DNA from: Actinomycetes bacterium
GTDB lineage: Bacteria > Actinomycetota > Acidimicrobiia > Spongiisociales > UBA5794
Assembly: GCA_023336875.1 (NCBI GenBank)
Contig: JAMBLH010000090.1
Coordinates: 1-17,237 of the forward strand
Direction of reading: 5' to 3'
Length of the DNA stretch: 17,237 bases
In this document: positions 7,737-15,500 of the stretch, piece by piece
Numbering within the stretch: position 1 is the stretch's first letter
Layout of the letters: the number at the start of each line of letters is the position of its first letter
Position numbers and translations under genes: made by a program
Notes under the pieces: model-generated
The model's input: the letters and a program-made list of their open reading frames with translations, nothing else
What the model was told of the DNA's origin: nothing
Database searches by the model: none

Positions 7737-8741
7737 ATGGCGTATCGGGCCTATCGGTCAGACCGTCGTTTTCGAAGACGACGCTGGCTGTTGATCGTCG
7801 TTTCTCTGGTTGCGGTCATCTCGGTGATCGTCTTCTTGGTGTCGCGCCAGACGGAACAGCGTGGAGCAGTCGAATTCTTCGCGTCCGCAGACGAGGCTTC
7901 CGGCCTGCATTCCTCGGCGTCGGCTGAGCTTGAGTCTGCTCTGGCCTCAATCGGGGTGGCCGAGCGGCAGGACTTGACGCTCAGGCTTCAGAATGTCTCT
8001 GATAAGGCGGCAGCAGCCGATGCGCTGCTTGACCCCGACGTGCCATCAGTTATCGCACCGAGCTACGGGACCATGGCCACGGCTTCGTCGTCGTGGGCAG
8101 CTGGCACCGTGCAGCTTGGCACGGCAATCGCGTCCATGATGGATGGGGAGCTCGTGGAGGATGCTCAGAAGAAGTTGGAGGCCGCTCTTGATCTCTTGCG
8201 CGTCGGGGATGTGTCCTATTCGTTGTTTCTGGATTCACTCAGTGGCGTTCCTGAGGACGTCGAGGTCCCGTCGTTCTCAGGGATCGTATACATCAAACCT
8301 GACGCCCAGAACCCCCTTCTGTACGACGCCCAGACACTTGCTCTTCGCGTTCTGAGTTCCTACGTGTTGAGCCCGCACCGAGACGTATCGGTTTCGGGAA
8401 TGACCAACCCCGAGCCGGGTGGCGAAAGCGGCGGTTTGCCGGTTGTGCCCTTCTCTGAGACCATCGACATTCAGGCGGTCGTATCCAACGTTGGAAATGA
8501 GGATGAACCTTCGGTTGGCGTGCACCTCGAGATCTTCGACATCGAGAGCGGGTCCGTGCTCCAGGACACCCAGACGGTGACGGACCTCACGGCCGGTTCC
8601 TCCACAACCGTCACGTTCGCAGATCTTGCAATCGTTCAGGGACGGATATATCAGGCCAAGATTCTCGTAACGATCGCAGAGGACATCGATCCTGACAACA
8701 ATGTGTGGGAAATGACTTTTCTGTGGAGAGGCGAATCGTGA
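7737..8741 (+). CDS. Membrane-anchored protein with C-terminal CARDB-like domain, function unknown
   Basis: The 334-residue protein opens with a strongly basic stretch (RSDRRFRRRR) and one membrane helix (about 18-38), leaving the rest outside the cell. Residues about 40-190 are Ala- and Ser-rich and probably helical. Residues about 240-330 resemble a CARDB adhesion-type beta-sandwich: VVSNVGNEDEP, GSSTTVTF, and DIDPDNN near the end. I do not recognise a named gene. The ATG lies two bases after the tRNA discriminator base, leaving no room for a Shine-Dalgarno. No later start would keep the basic patch and helix together. The stop overlaps the next gene's GTG. It is probably co-transcribed with the tRNA and translated without a leader. 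Confidence 0.82.
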   Translation: MAYRAYRSDRRFRRRRWLLIVVSLVAVISVIVFLVSRQTEQRGAVEFFASADEASGLHSSASAELESALASIGVAERQDLTLRLQNVSDKAAAADALLDPDVPSVIAPSYGTMATASSSWAAGTVQLGTAIASMMDGELVEDAQKKLEAALDLLRVGDVSYSLFLDSLSGVPEDVEVPSFSGIVYIKPDAQNPLLYDAQTLALRVLSSYVLSPHRDVSVSGMTNPEPGGESGGLPVVPFSETIDIQAVVSNVGNEDEPSVGVHLEIFDIESGSVLQDTQTVTDLTAGSSTTVTFADLAIVQGRIYQAKILVTIAEDIDPDNNVWEMTFLWRGES

Positions 8742-9184
8742 ATGTTGCACTCGTAGTAGCGGTCGTGCTTGCGGTCGTGCTTGCGATCTGGCAAACCATC
8801 CAGATCCAGGCGGTCCGCAGAAAGGTGGATGCCGTTCCCACCGATGGGAACGTTGTGGCCCTCTTGCGCTCAATTGATGAACGTTCCCAGTTGAACAGCG
8901 AAACGATTGAGAGTGTTGCCGCACGCGTCACTGAGATAGAAGAAAGGTTGCCCTTTGCCATCAGCTACGTGGGTGTTGTCGCCTATGACGCGTTTGGCAA
9001 CATCACTGGCAACCAGTCGCGCTCGATCGCACTCCTGAGCCAACGGGGCGACGGCCTCGTCATCACCCTTCTCACAGCACGCTCAGAAACTGTGTTCTAC
9101 GCAAAGGAGATCAACGGTGGCAAGGGGGTTGAGGAGTTGTCACCAGAGGAAGTTGCTGCCGTGAACCGCGCACTTGGCAGGTAA
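8738..9184 (+). CDS. DUF4446 family membrane-anchored protein
   Basis: The 148-residue protein has an N-terminal membrane helix (about 2-18), then a likely coiled-coil segment rich in Glu, Arg and Ser (about 40-75). The DUF4446 core follows: GVVAYDAFGNITGNQSRSIALL, GDGLVITLL and YAKEINGGKGVEELSPEE. Proteins of this family are of unknown function and occur in Actinobacteria and Clostridia. Earlier in-frame GTG codons exist at 8705 and 8723. The GTG at 8738 is preferred because GGAGAGG lies 6 bases before it and it overlaps the previous stop as GTGA. It sits 9 bases ahead of serS. Confidence 0.85.
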   Translation: MNVALVVAVVLAVVLAIWQTIQIQAVRRKVDAVPTDGNVVALLRSIDERSQLNSETIESVAARVTEIEERLPFAISYVGVVAYDAFGNITGNQSRSIALLSQRGDGLVITLLTARSETVFYAKEINGGKGVEELSPEEVAAVNRALGR

Positions 9185-9193
9185 CCTCGGTCC

Positions 9194-10456
9194 ATGATCG
9201 ACATTGCATACCTGAGGGACCACAGGGACGAACTCGCCGTCTCACTCTCTCGTCGTGGCTTCGAACTTGATCTCGATGCCCTTGGTGTGCTCGACGAGGA
9301 CCGGCGAATGGCGCGCTCAGAGGCCGAGGAGTTGCGGAGTGCGCAGAACGCGATCGGAAAGTCGATTCCCGGTCTCGACGGTGAAGAGAAGAAGGCCGCG
9401 ATCGAGGAAGCAGGTATGCTCGCAGGTCGATACAAGGAGCTGTTGACCACAGCCGACGATCTCGATGATCAATTTAATTCCCAGTGGGTAACGCTTCCGA
9501 ACATGACCGATCCAACAGCGGCCGACGGACTCGAGGAGGAGGATGCCGTCGAAATCAAGCGAGTCGGTGAACCCACCGTTCTCGACTTCGATGTTGAAGA
9601 CCACGTTGATCTTGGAGTCGCACTTGGTGTTGTCGATATCGAGCGTGCTACGAAGATTTCAGGCAGCAGGTTTGCGCTGATCAAGGGGAAACTCGTGCTA
9701 CTTGAGTTGGCCCTCGTGAGATGGGTCATGGAGAACCTGCATGAGCACGGATTCACACCTGTTATCCCGCCAGTTCTTGTCAGGGAGCACGCGCTTTTTG
9801 GGACGGGATTCTTCCCTGGCGACCGCGACCAGGTCTACTCCGTTGAACAGGACGACCTCTTCCTGGTGGGGACATCTGAGGTGCCGCTTGCCGCCATGCA
9901 CGGCGACGAGATCTTCGACTCGGACGATCTCCCGCACAGGTACGCGGGGTTCTCGACATGTTTTCGCGTCGAGGCGGGTACCTACGGCAAGGATACGCGT
10001 GGCATGTTCCGCGTGCACCAGTTCGACAAGGTCGAGATGTTCTCGTTCGTTCTCCCTGACAGGTCACAGGAGGAACATGAGTACCTCCTCGAGCGTGAGG
10101 AGGAACTTGTTCGAGATCTCGAGATCCCGTATCGCGTCGTGAACGTTGCCGCTGGTGACCTTGGGTCCTCAGCGGCTAAGAAGTACGACATCGAGGCCTG
10201 GTTCCCCGGCCAGGATCGCTATCGCGAGATCACCTCGACATCGAACACAACGGATTTCCAATCGAGACGTCTGAAGATCAGGTACAAGGATGAGGATGGA
10301 AAGAATCGACTCGTCCATACGCTCAATGGCACTGCTGTGGCCATCGGGCGCACTCTGATTGCCCTCATGGAGAACCACCAGGATGGTGAGGGGTCCTTTA
10401 GGATTCCCCAGGCTCTTATTCCTTACACGGGGTTTGACTCGATCGACCCGGAATGA
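9194..10456 (+). CDS. serS: Seryl-tRNA synthetase
   Basis: This class II synthetase charges tRNA-Ser (and tRNA-Sec where present) with serine. The 420-residue product has the N-terminal tRNA-binding coiled coil (about 30-100) and then the catalytic core. The TxE serine-binding loop is VGTSEVPLAAMH (TSE at 227-229). Motif 2 is CFRVEAGTYGKDTRGMFRVH (256-275), and motif 3 is GTAVAIGRTLIALMENHQ with Arg386. Length is normal for the bacterial enzyme. The ATG starts MIDIAYLRDH, the usual SerS opening. The Shine-Dalgarno is weak. Its stop overlaps the menG start as ATGA. Confidence 0.97.
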   Translation: MIDIAYLRDHRDELAVSLSRRGFELDLDALGVLDEDRRMARSEAEELRSAQNAIGKSIPGLDGEEKKAAIEEAGMLAGRYKELLTTADDLDDQFNSQWVTLPNMTDPTAADGLEEEDAVEIKRVGEPTVLDFDVEDHVDLGVALGVVDIERATKISGSRFALIKGKLVLLELALVRWVMENLHEHGFTPVIPPVLVREHALFGTGFFPGDRDQVYSVEQDDLFLVGTSEVPLAAMHGDEIFDSDDLPHRYAGFSTCFRVEAGTYGKDTRGMFRVHQFDKVEMFSFVLPDRSQEEHEYLLEREEELVRDLEIPYRVVNVAAGDLGSSAAKKYDIEAWFPGQDRYREITSTSNTTDFQSRRLKIRYKDEDGKNRLVHTLNGTAVAIGRTLIALMENHQDGEGSFRIPQALIPYTGFDSIDPE

Positions 10457-11079
10457 GCAACGGCGCGGTCTTCTCCGATATTGCGGGTCGCTACGACAGG
10501 TTGAATGCTGTGCTGTCCCTCGGGCAGGACCAGAAGTGGCGAAACACCGTTGTGTCGAGACTCCCGGGCGGGCGCCTACTTGATCTCGGTGCCGGTACGG
10601 GCGCGGCAAACGAGATCTTTGGATCCCACGAGGTTGTTGCATTGGACCCTGCCCCCGAGATGCTTGCCCTCAACAGTGCACCCTCGAGGGTTGTGTCGGT
10701 GGGAGAGCGGCTGCCTTTCACGGACGCGTCATTTGATGCGGTCTTCTCTGCCTATGTCTTCCGAAATCTCGACTCCGTCGAAGAGACGATGGAGGAGATT
10801 GCCCGTGTGCTGCGTCCAGGTGGGGTGGCAGGAATTGTCGATCTCGGCAGGCCAACCGGTGACTTCACCTCGAAGTTGCACCGTGCCGGTACGTCTGTGA
10901 TCCTCCCCCTCGCCGGCATGAGCATCGGGGCCAGAGATGAATATGTCTACCTCCATCACACCCTCGACAAGCACCCTCCCCCAGAGGAACTGCTTGGATC
11001 TGGCCCGCTCGAATTGGTCGAGACATGGCGCCTAGGCCCCATGGGTTTCGTCTGGGCAGGCCTCCTACACAACCCATAG
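10453..11079 (+). CDS. MenG/UbiE-type class I SAM methyltransferase
   Basis: This is probably a demethylmenaquinone methyltransferase, the last step of menaquinone synthesis, using S-adenosylmethionine. The opening VFSDIAGRYDRLNAVLSLGQD is close to the family signature (FxxIAxxYDxLNxxLSxGxD). Motif I is LDLGAGTG (43-50), an acidic SAM-ribose residue lies in ALDPAPEM, and RVLRPGG falls at 118-124. The late motif YVYLHHTLDKHPPPEEL matches the MenG region with YxYLxxSxxxFPxxxEL, with substitutions. At 208 residues it is shorter than typical MenG (about 230), with compact C-terminal loops. A related methyltransferase with another quinone-like substrate is possible. It overlaps serS by 4 bases. 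Confidence 0.83.
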   Translation: MSNGAVFSDIAGRYDRLNAVLSLGQDQKWRNTVVSRLPGGRLLDLGAGTGAANEIFGSHEVVALDPAPEMLALNSAPSRVVSVGERLPFTDASFDAVFSAYVFRNLDSVEETMEEIARVLRPGGVAGIVDLGRPTGDFTSKLHRAGTSVILPLAGMSIGARDEYVYLHHTLDKHPPPEELLGSGPLELVETWRLGPMGFVWAGLLHNP

Positions 11080-11099
11080 CGCACAGCGATTCGCCGATC

Positions 11100-11130
11100 G
11101 GAGTTGCGAAGGTTCCCGCGGAGTTGCGAA
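11100..11130. repeat. Direct repeat GGAGTTGCGAA, two copies 20 bases apart
   Basis: GGAGTTGCGAA occurs at 11100-11110 and 11120-11130. The second copy is the left half of the hairpin with the GAA loop; the first has lost its partner arm. This looks like a partial duplication of a palindromic unit in the gap between convergent transcripts. Confidence 0.6.
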
Positions 11131-11138
11131 GCAACTCC
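11120..11138. terminator. Hairpin with 8-bp stem and GAA loop after menG
   Basis: GGAGTTGC (11120-11127) and GCAACTCC (11131-11138) form a perfect stem around GAA. An outer pair, GTTCC near 11112 and GGAAC near 11142, can extend the structure. It lies 41 bases after the menG stop and also downstream of the oppositely oriented SRP RNA. No T tract follows on either strand, so it would be an actinobacterial-style T-poor bidirectional terminator. That role is inferred. Confidence 0.5.
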
Positions 11139-11143
11139 CAAGG

Positions 11144-11158
11144 AACGCCGAAGGCGTT
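11144..11158. terminator. Hairpin immediately after the SRP RNA 3' end
   Basis: AACGCC (11144-11149) and GGCGTT (11153-11158) pair perfectly around GAA (TTC on the minus strand). On the minus strand it begins right after the closing helix of the SRP RNA, the usual place for its terminator. CCTT follows rather than a T run. It has the same loop as the hairpin at 11120. Confidence 0.55.
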
Positions 11159-11431
11159 GCCGTGCCCCCCGCCTTTGAGTATTCCGATGTCGGCGTGTTC
11201 TGGACGATCGACTCCTTCAGAGCGACCCCGCCACACCCGGAGCTGACCCGCTTAGGGCTGCTTCCTTCCGGATCTGACCCGGTTCACGACGTTCCGCCGT
11301 GACGGGACTCTGCTATCACCATCGACCGAACCAGCGCTGACCCGACATCGTTGCACCCTCAGGCGGGGATTCAGTTCCGCATGAAGAGGATTTCGGACAG
11401 AGGGCACCCCTAGCGCCCCACCTAGCACGGT
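11159..11431 (-). ncRNA. ffs: Large-type signal recognition particle RNA (Alu plus S domain)
   Basis: This is the RNA scaffold of the SRP, which binds Ffh and targets membrane proteins during translation. The S-domain core GGTCAGATCCGGAAGGAAGC, followed by AGCC, is read on the minus strand at 11256-11279. It is flanked by a stem of CCCGTCAC (plus 11299-11306) with GTGGCGGG (plus 11227-11234). The 5' part matches the Alu domain of Bacillus-type scRNA: GTGCTAGGTGGGGCGCTAGG, GGTGCCCT, AATCC, CTGAATCCCC, CCTGAGG. The ends close with CCGTGC (plus 11425-11430) and GCACGG (plus 11160-11165). The length of about 272 nt is near the 271 nt of B. subtilis scRNA. The ends are estimated from this helix to within a few bases. 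It lies 22 bases after the hydrolase stop. Confidence 0.94.
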
Positions 11432-11437
11432 GATGCA

Positions 11438-11443
11438 AGCGTA
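11438..11443 (-). promoter_or_regulatory. Probable -10 box for SRP RNA
   Basis: On the minus strand TACGCT (TANNNT) lies 6-7 bases before the predicted 5' end of the SRP RNA. A weak -35-like TTCAAA (plus 11459-11464) sits 15 bases upstream, overlapping the hydrolase stop region. A highly expressed RNA directly behind a coding gene would need such a promoter. Confidence 0.45.
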
Positions 11444-11453
11444 GCGTCGACTC

Positions 11454-12410
11454 TCAGCTTTGAACCGCCTGGGCAATGTACGTGTGCATACGTTCTCTGG
11501 CTTGAGCAGCAATGGGCGTTGGGAACGCGTCAAACGCATGGACGCCGCCTGGGTATATCTCAAGTTCTGTGTCGTTCCGCGCGGCCAGCCAGCGCGTTGC
11601 CATGAACAGCGTGTCGTCAAGGAGCGGGTCCCAAGTTCCAACCGAGAAGAGAGCCGGCGGCATGTCGTGGAGTTCCCCATAGAGAGGGGAGAACGTTGGG
11701 TCGTCCATGGCGATCTTCTGTCCACCGACATAGTGCTCCCCAAACCAGGTCATCGTGTCTGGTTCGAGAATCAGACCGACCTCGGTCCACTGTCGTACCG
11801 AGGGTGTTCCATGGGGCAGGAATGAACCGTATGCGAGATTGGCGGCCGCCCAGTCCGTGTATCCGAGGTCGTCTCTTGTCCTGAGGAGCGTCGATGCGGC
11901 GAGGTTGGCTCCTGCTGACTCGCCTCCGATGGTGAAGCGATCGGACCCGAACATGGCTTCACCGTTCTCGATGAGCCAGGCTGCAGCCGCTGCACAGTCG
12001 TTGACCCCTGCGGGATAGGGATGCTCGGGTGCAAGTCTGTAGTCAACCGAAACGACGGTCACCCCTGCTTCTGTCGACATTGCTTCGTTCCCCACATCGC
12101 TCAGATCCGCGGCGCCGAGAACCCATCCTCCGCCATGGATATGGAGATAGACGCCGTTTGAGGTCCCGGCGTTGATGATTCGGAGATCGAGATCGCCCCC
12201 CGGACCATCGATGGTGATCGTCTCGGCATGCTCGGAGTGGATGATCGGACCCAACCAGCTCCTGCCCTCTCGACGTTCCCTCCGTATCTCTTCGGGCGTG
12301 AATTCGGAAGTGTCAGGTTGAGCCATCAACAGCTCCCTGAGTTCCTTGTTGAAGGCTCTCGTCTCTTCTGAAACAGCCTCGTCGCTGAAAACGTGTGGAT
12401 CGATATGCAT
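11454..12410 (-). CDS. Alpha/beta hydrolase of the hormone-sensitive lipase (GDXG) family
   Basis: This is a carboxylesterase or lipase-like serine hydrolase of 318 residues, probably cytoplasmic because no signal peptide is seen. The family oxyanion motif HGGGWVLG begins at residue 92. The nucleophile elbow GESAG has Ser165, followed by Asp261 in WDPLLDD and His291 in GGVHAF. The frame is open for 29 more codons (to 12497), but that stretch is Cys/Trp/Arg-rich and unlike the family. The ATG at 12408-12410 opens MHIDPHVFSDEA and has a TACGAT box 6 bases before it, consistent with leaderless expression. The natural substrate cannot be read from sequence. It is divergent from the patatin gene; the SRP RNA follows on the same strand. 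Confidence 0.9.
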   Translation of the reverse strand: MHIDPHVFSDEAVSEETRAFNKELRELLMAQPDTSEFTPEEIRRERREGRSWLGPIIHSEHAETITIDGPGGDLDLRIINAGTSNGVYLHIHGGGWVLGAADLSDVGNEAMSTEAGVTVVSVDYRLAPEHPYPAGVNDCAAAAAWLIENGEAMFGSDRFTIGGESAGANLAASTLLRTRDDLGYTDWAAANLAYGSFLPHGTPSVRQWTEVGLILEPDTMTWFGEHYVGGQKIAMDDPTFSPLYGELHDMPPALFSVGTWDPLLDDTLFMATRWLAARNDTELEIYPGGVHAFDAFPTPIAAQARERMHTYIAQAVQS

Positions 12411-12557
12411 CCAACAATCGTAGCAAGACCACCAGCCGCCGGTTCCTCGGGGTAGGGTTGAGGTAGCGACCGGTTTCCGAGCTGCGTGCCCATACATGGA
12501 GCATCACGACAGCGGTCAGACCCGGTTGCTCGCCCTGTGTCCAGGGAGGTAGCGGTG
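12411..12557. other. Divergent spacer between hydrolase and patatin genes
   Basis: These 147 bases carry the hydrolase -10 candidate and, at the right end, the patatin ribosome site GGGAGG (12544-12549), 8 bases before its ATG. I see no strong plus-strand promoter. CATACAT near 12492 and TAGGGT near 12453 are weak candidates. No RNA gene or open frame is recognised. Confidence 0.4.
12417..12422 (-). promoter_or_regulatory. Possible -10 box for leaderless hydrolase transcript
   Basis: On the minus strand TACGAT (TANNNT) ends 6 bases before the hydrolase ATG. The same geometry is seen before fhaA. No convincing -35 is visible, and no Shine-Dalgarno precedes the ATG. Confidence 0.4.
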
Positions 12558-15500
12558 ATGGAGTCGAGTGGTCGGCGTCAGGGGATCGTGTCGCATCCCT
12601 TGGTTTGGTTCGCGGCGATGGTCGTTCCGATTCTTGTCTTCATATTCACACAGCTTGATTTCATACAGAACGCGGACGGCTGGTTCCTTCGTGGGGTGAC
12701 CTCGTGGGATCTCGGCAAGAAGGACATCGTTGCGGACATCTTCGCTCCAGCGTGGATCCTATCGATCATCGTGGTCGCCGCCCTGACCAGGAGGCTTCTC
12801 GATCGCTATTCCGAAGATCCGGATCACGGAACGGCGGTGAGTATCGAGGGGCAGCTCATGTCTGAGTCAAGCGCCCGGTTGACGACATGGCTCGCGACGA
12901 TCGGTGCGTTCGTGATTCTCATAATGTCCTGGACGAGGGAGTGGGTGCGCTTCGATGAGCTACCAAGCGCGTTCTGGTACGTCTCCACGATTCTGATCGT
13001 GATGGTGTTGCTCGTCATACCTGTGTGGTGGGTTCGTCACGGTCTCTTCGATGAAATCCACGATGTGGTGGCGAGTTCGTCCCTGGCCGGGCGCATTGAC
13101 TCGTATGTGTTCGGGCTGGGTGACGAGGGTCGATCCAGGTGGATTCTGATCGTGACCTTCGCAGGGATCACTGGCATGGTTGCCTGGATCGCGCTTGGCC
13201 AGCTTGATGCGCTCCTTGCCGGAATGCATCCGTCCGGTGGCGCTCGGGTCGGCATCAACGGCCTGGCTTCGGTTCTCGAGTTCGACCTCAGCCAGAAACC
13301 AACCGAGATCGCCGAGCGCGTCGGTGACTGGCATACATATTCGTCGGGGATAGGGCCGGAGTTCGCATCAGCACTCGTCGTGTCATTCCTGTATCTGCTG
13401 GTCGACAGTCTCATCTTCGTGCCGGCATACGTCGTTGGATTCGGGATTCTCCTTCTGCACGCTCGACGAACACAACCCGAGTCGCTCGACCAGAATGCTG
13501 CACGTAGCTACCAGCTGCTCATCGGGATCGGTGTAGCGATGCTTCTGATCATGGCCTCTGCTGACGTGATCGAGAATCTTATGACATGGATCGTCGTGCG
13601 GGCTGCATGGTTCACACCTGACACGATTACAAACTGGACTGTTCGTCTTATGTGGTTCGCTGCAGCATTTAGGACGATCGCTCTCGTATCGCTGGTGGCC
13701 GTGGCCATTCTCACTATCGCGTTTCGAAGCAGGACCTATCGATGGCTGGGTGATGCCCTTGTCGCCGTGAGGGGTCAGCTTCTCGTGATCGTCTTCGTCG
13801 CTGTCGTGCTCGCATTGGCCCAGACAGAGGATGTGGTTAGACGATGGACCGTTTCGGTGGCGTTTCTCACCGTCGCGATGGTCACGGCACTTGCTGTGCT
13901 CGTGCACTGGACGGCAACTCGCTCATTCGCTCTGCTGCGAGATGAGAATCGTGCGGTCCAGGACGGAGCCGAGGTTGAGCCGGCGACAGTCAGTCTTCCG
14001 TGGGGACGCTCTCGGATTCGCCTGAGGTCGGCTGTTGTTACTGGGATTTTCGCACTTGCTGGAATCCAGATCATTCTTGCAGGGATTGTTGGTGTCGTGG
14101 CTGGGCTCGGATTCACCGTGCCGACTCTCATGATTGCTGTGCTCTGGTTGTTCGGTGTGCCGCTGCCAGTTGGTCCATTCGAACGTGGCGACCGCACCGT
14201 CCAAGAGACGATAAAGCGGTGGTTCCCTCGAATCCTCGGCTCAAGTCTGTATCTCATCCTTGGACTCTCGGTTCTCCGCTCGGCTGTGGCCCAACTCGTC
14301 TACGCCAGACACGGAGATATCTGGCTGGTGTTCTGTGTCCTGCCGTTCCTTGTTGGCGTGTATCGAATCCATACGAAGTCGTGGACCTCGATGGGTGGGA
14401 TTGAACTCGTCGTGATCGGTGGAGTGAGCGCGTTCGGCGGCGTCCTCTGGATCCTCAGAAGTAACCCTGAGCTCTCGCCTGTGGCCCTGACGTTCCTCGG
14501 CTTGATGATCCTTTTCGGGGCAATGCCCTTCTACTACTCCTACGACCCTGGATCGCTGCCGAGCAGGCTCGTCCAGAAGAAACTGCCAGGACTCCGAACG
14601 GAGCCTCTCGTTTTCGTTGGTGCATCTGTTGCGGGAGTCACCGGTGTTGCACTGATCGTTTTTCCGCTATCTGTCGCAGAACGCATTGGCACCGTTGCCG
14701 TGGTGTTGCTCGGCGGGATGCTATTCGCGGGATTCGCCGCTGCGGCCGTTAGATTCGCCGAGCGGACCAAGCCACCGAAGATCCTCGCGGCGTTCCGTCT
14801 CAAACGTACGCCCGTGTTCGGCTTTACCTTCGTCTGGTTGTTGCTCGCCGGGCTTGCATCGACAGGCGCAAGCAACGACGTATCCGTGATCCGGAGCGCC
14901 GTCACCGGTAGCGATCGCGTGGTCACAATGGACGATGTGTGGTCCCGATGGAGTGTCCAGAACATCAATGAACCTGCCGGAGGCGAGGTACTCCCGTTGG
15001 TCTTTATCGCGAGTTCGGGTGGAGGGGTCAGGGCAGCCGCGTGGACGTCCTACGTGATGGATTGTCTGTTCGTGAACTCTCTCGACATGGACGGGTGCGT
15101 GGCGGCGATCGATGGTGCAAGTCCAATAGTGCTTATGTCCGGGGTTTCAGGGGGAAGTCTCGGACTGGCGACCTGGACTGCATCAACCCTTGTCCCGCCA
15201 GATGAGGGGTCGGGCGATTGGGTGAAGCGTCGACTCGGGGACGATTACCTCGCCAGTACGATGGCTTGGCTCCTGTTGGTCGACACACCGCGGAGCTTCA
15301 TCGGTTTCGGTCCCGCGGTCAGAGGCAGGGCTGAGGTCATGGAGCTGGCGTGGGAGGCATCGTGGGGTGACTACGGCAGCAGATATCTATCAGGGGGAAT
15401 CTTCGAGCAATGGGCGCGCTATGAAAGCGTTCCGTTCACCTTGTTCAATGGCACGAGCGTCAATGACCCTTGTCGGTTCAACATATCGGTACTGAGCTCC

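Noticed and set aside
8705..8737. Earlier GTG starts for the DUF4446 gene
   Set aside because: They lie deeper inside the previous gene. The GTG at 8738 has the best ribosome site and gives a membrane helix at the very N terminus.
10865..11743. Several open frames of about 75-163 codons over 10865-11743
   Set aside because: They overlap the structured SRP RNA, menG or the hydrolase in the wrong frame. The RNA explains the sequence better.
12411..12497. 29-codon N-terminal extension of the hydrolase
   Set aside because: The composition (Trp, Cys, Arg) is unlike the family, and the internal ATG has a promoter-like box at the right spacing.
12486..12557. 24-codon N-terminal extension of the patatin protein
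   Set aside because: The ATG at 12486 has no ribosome site, whereas the one at 12558 has GGGAGG 8 bases before it.
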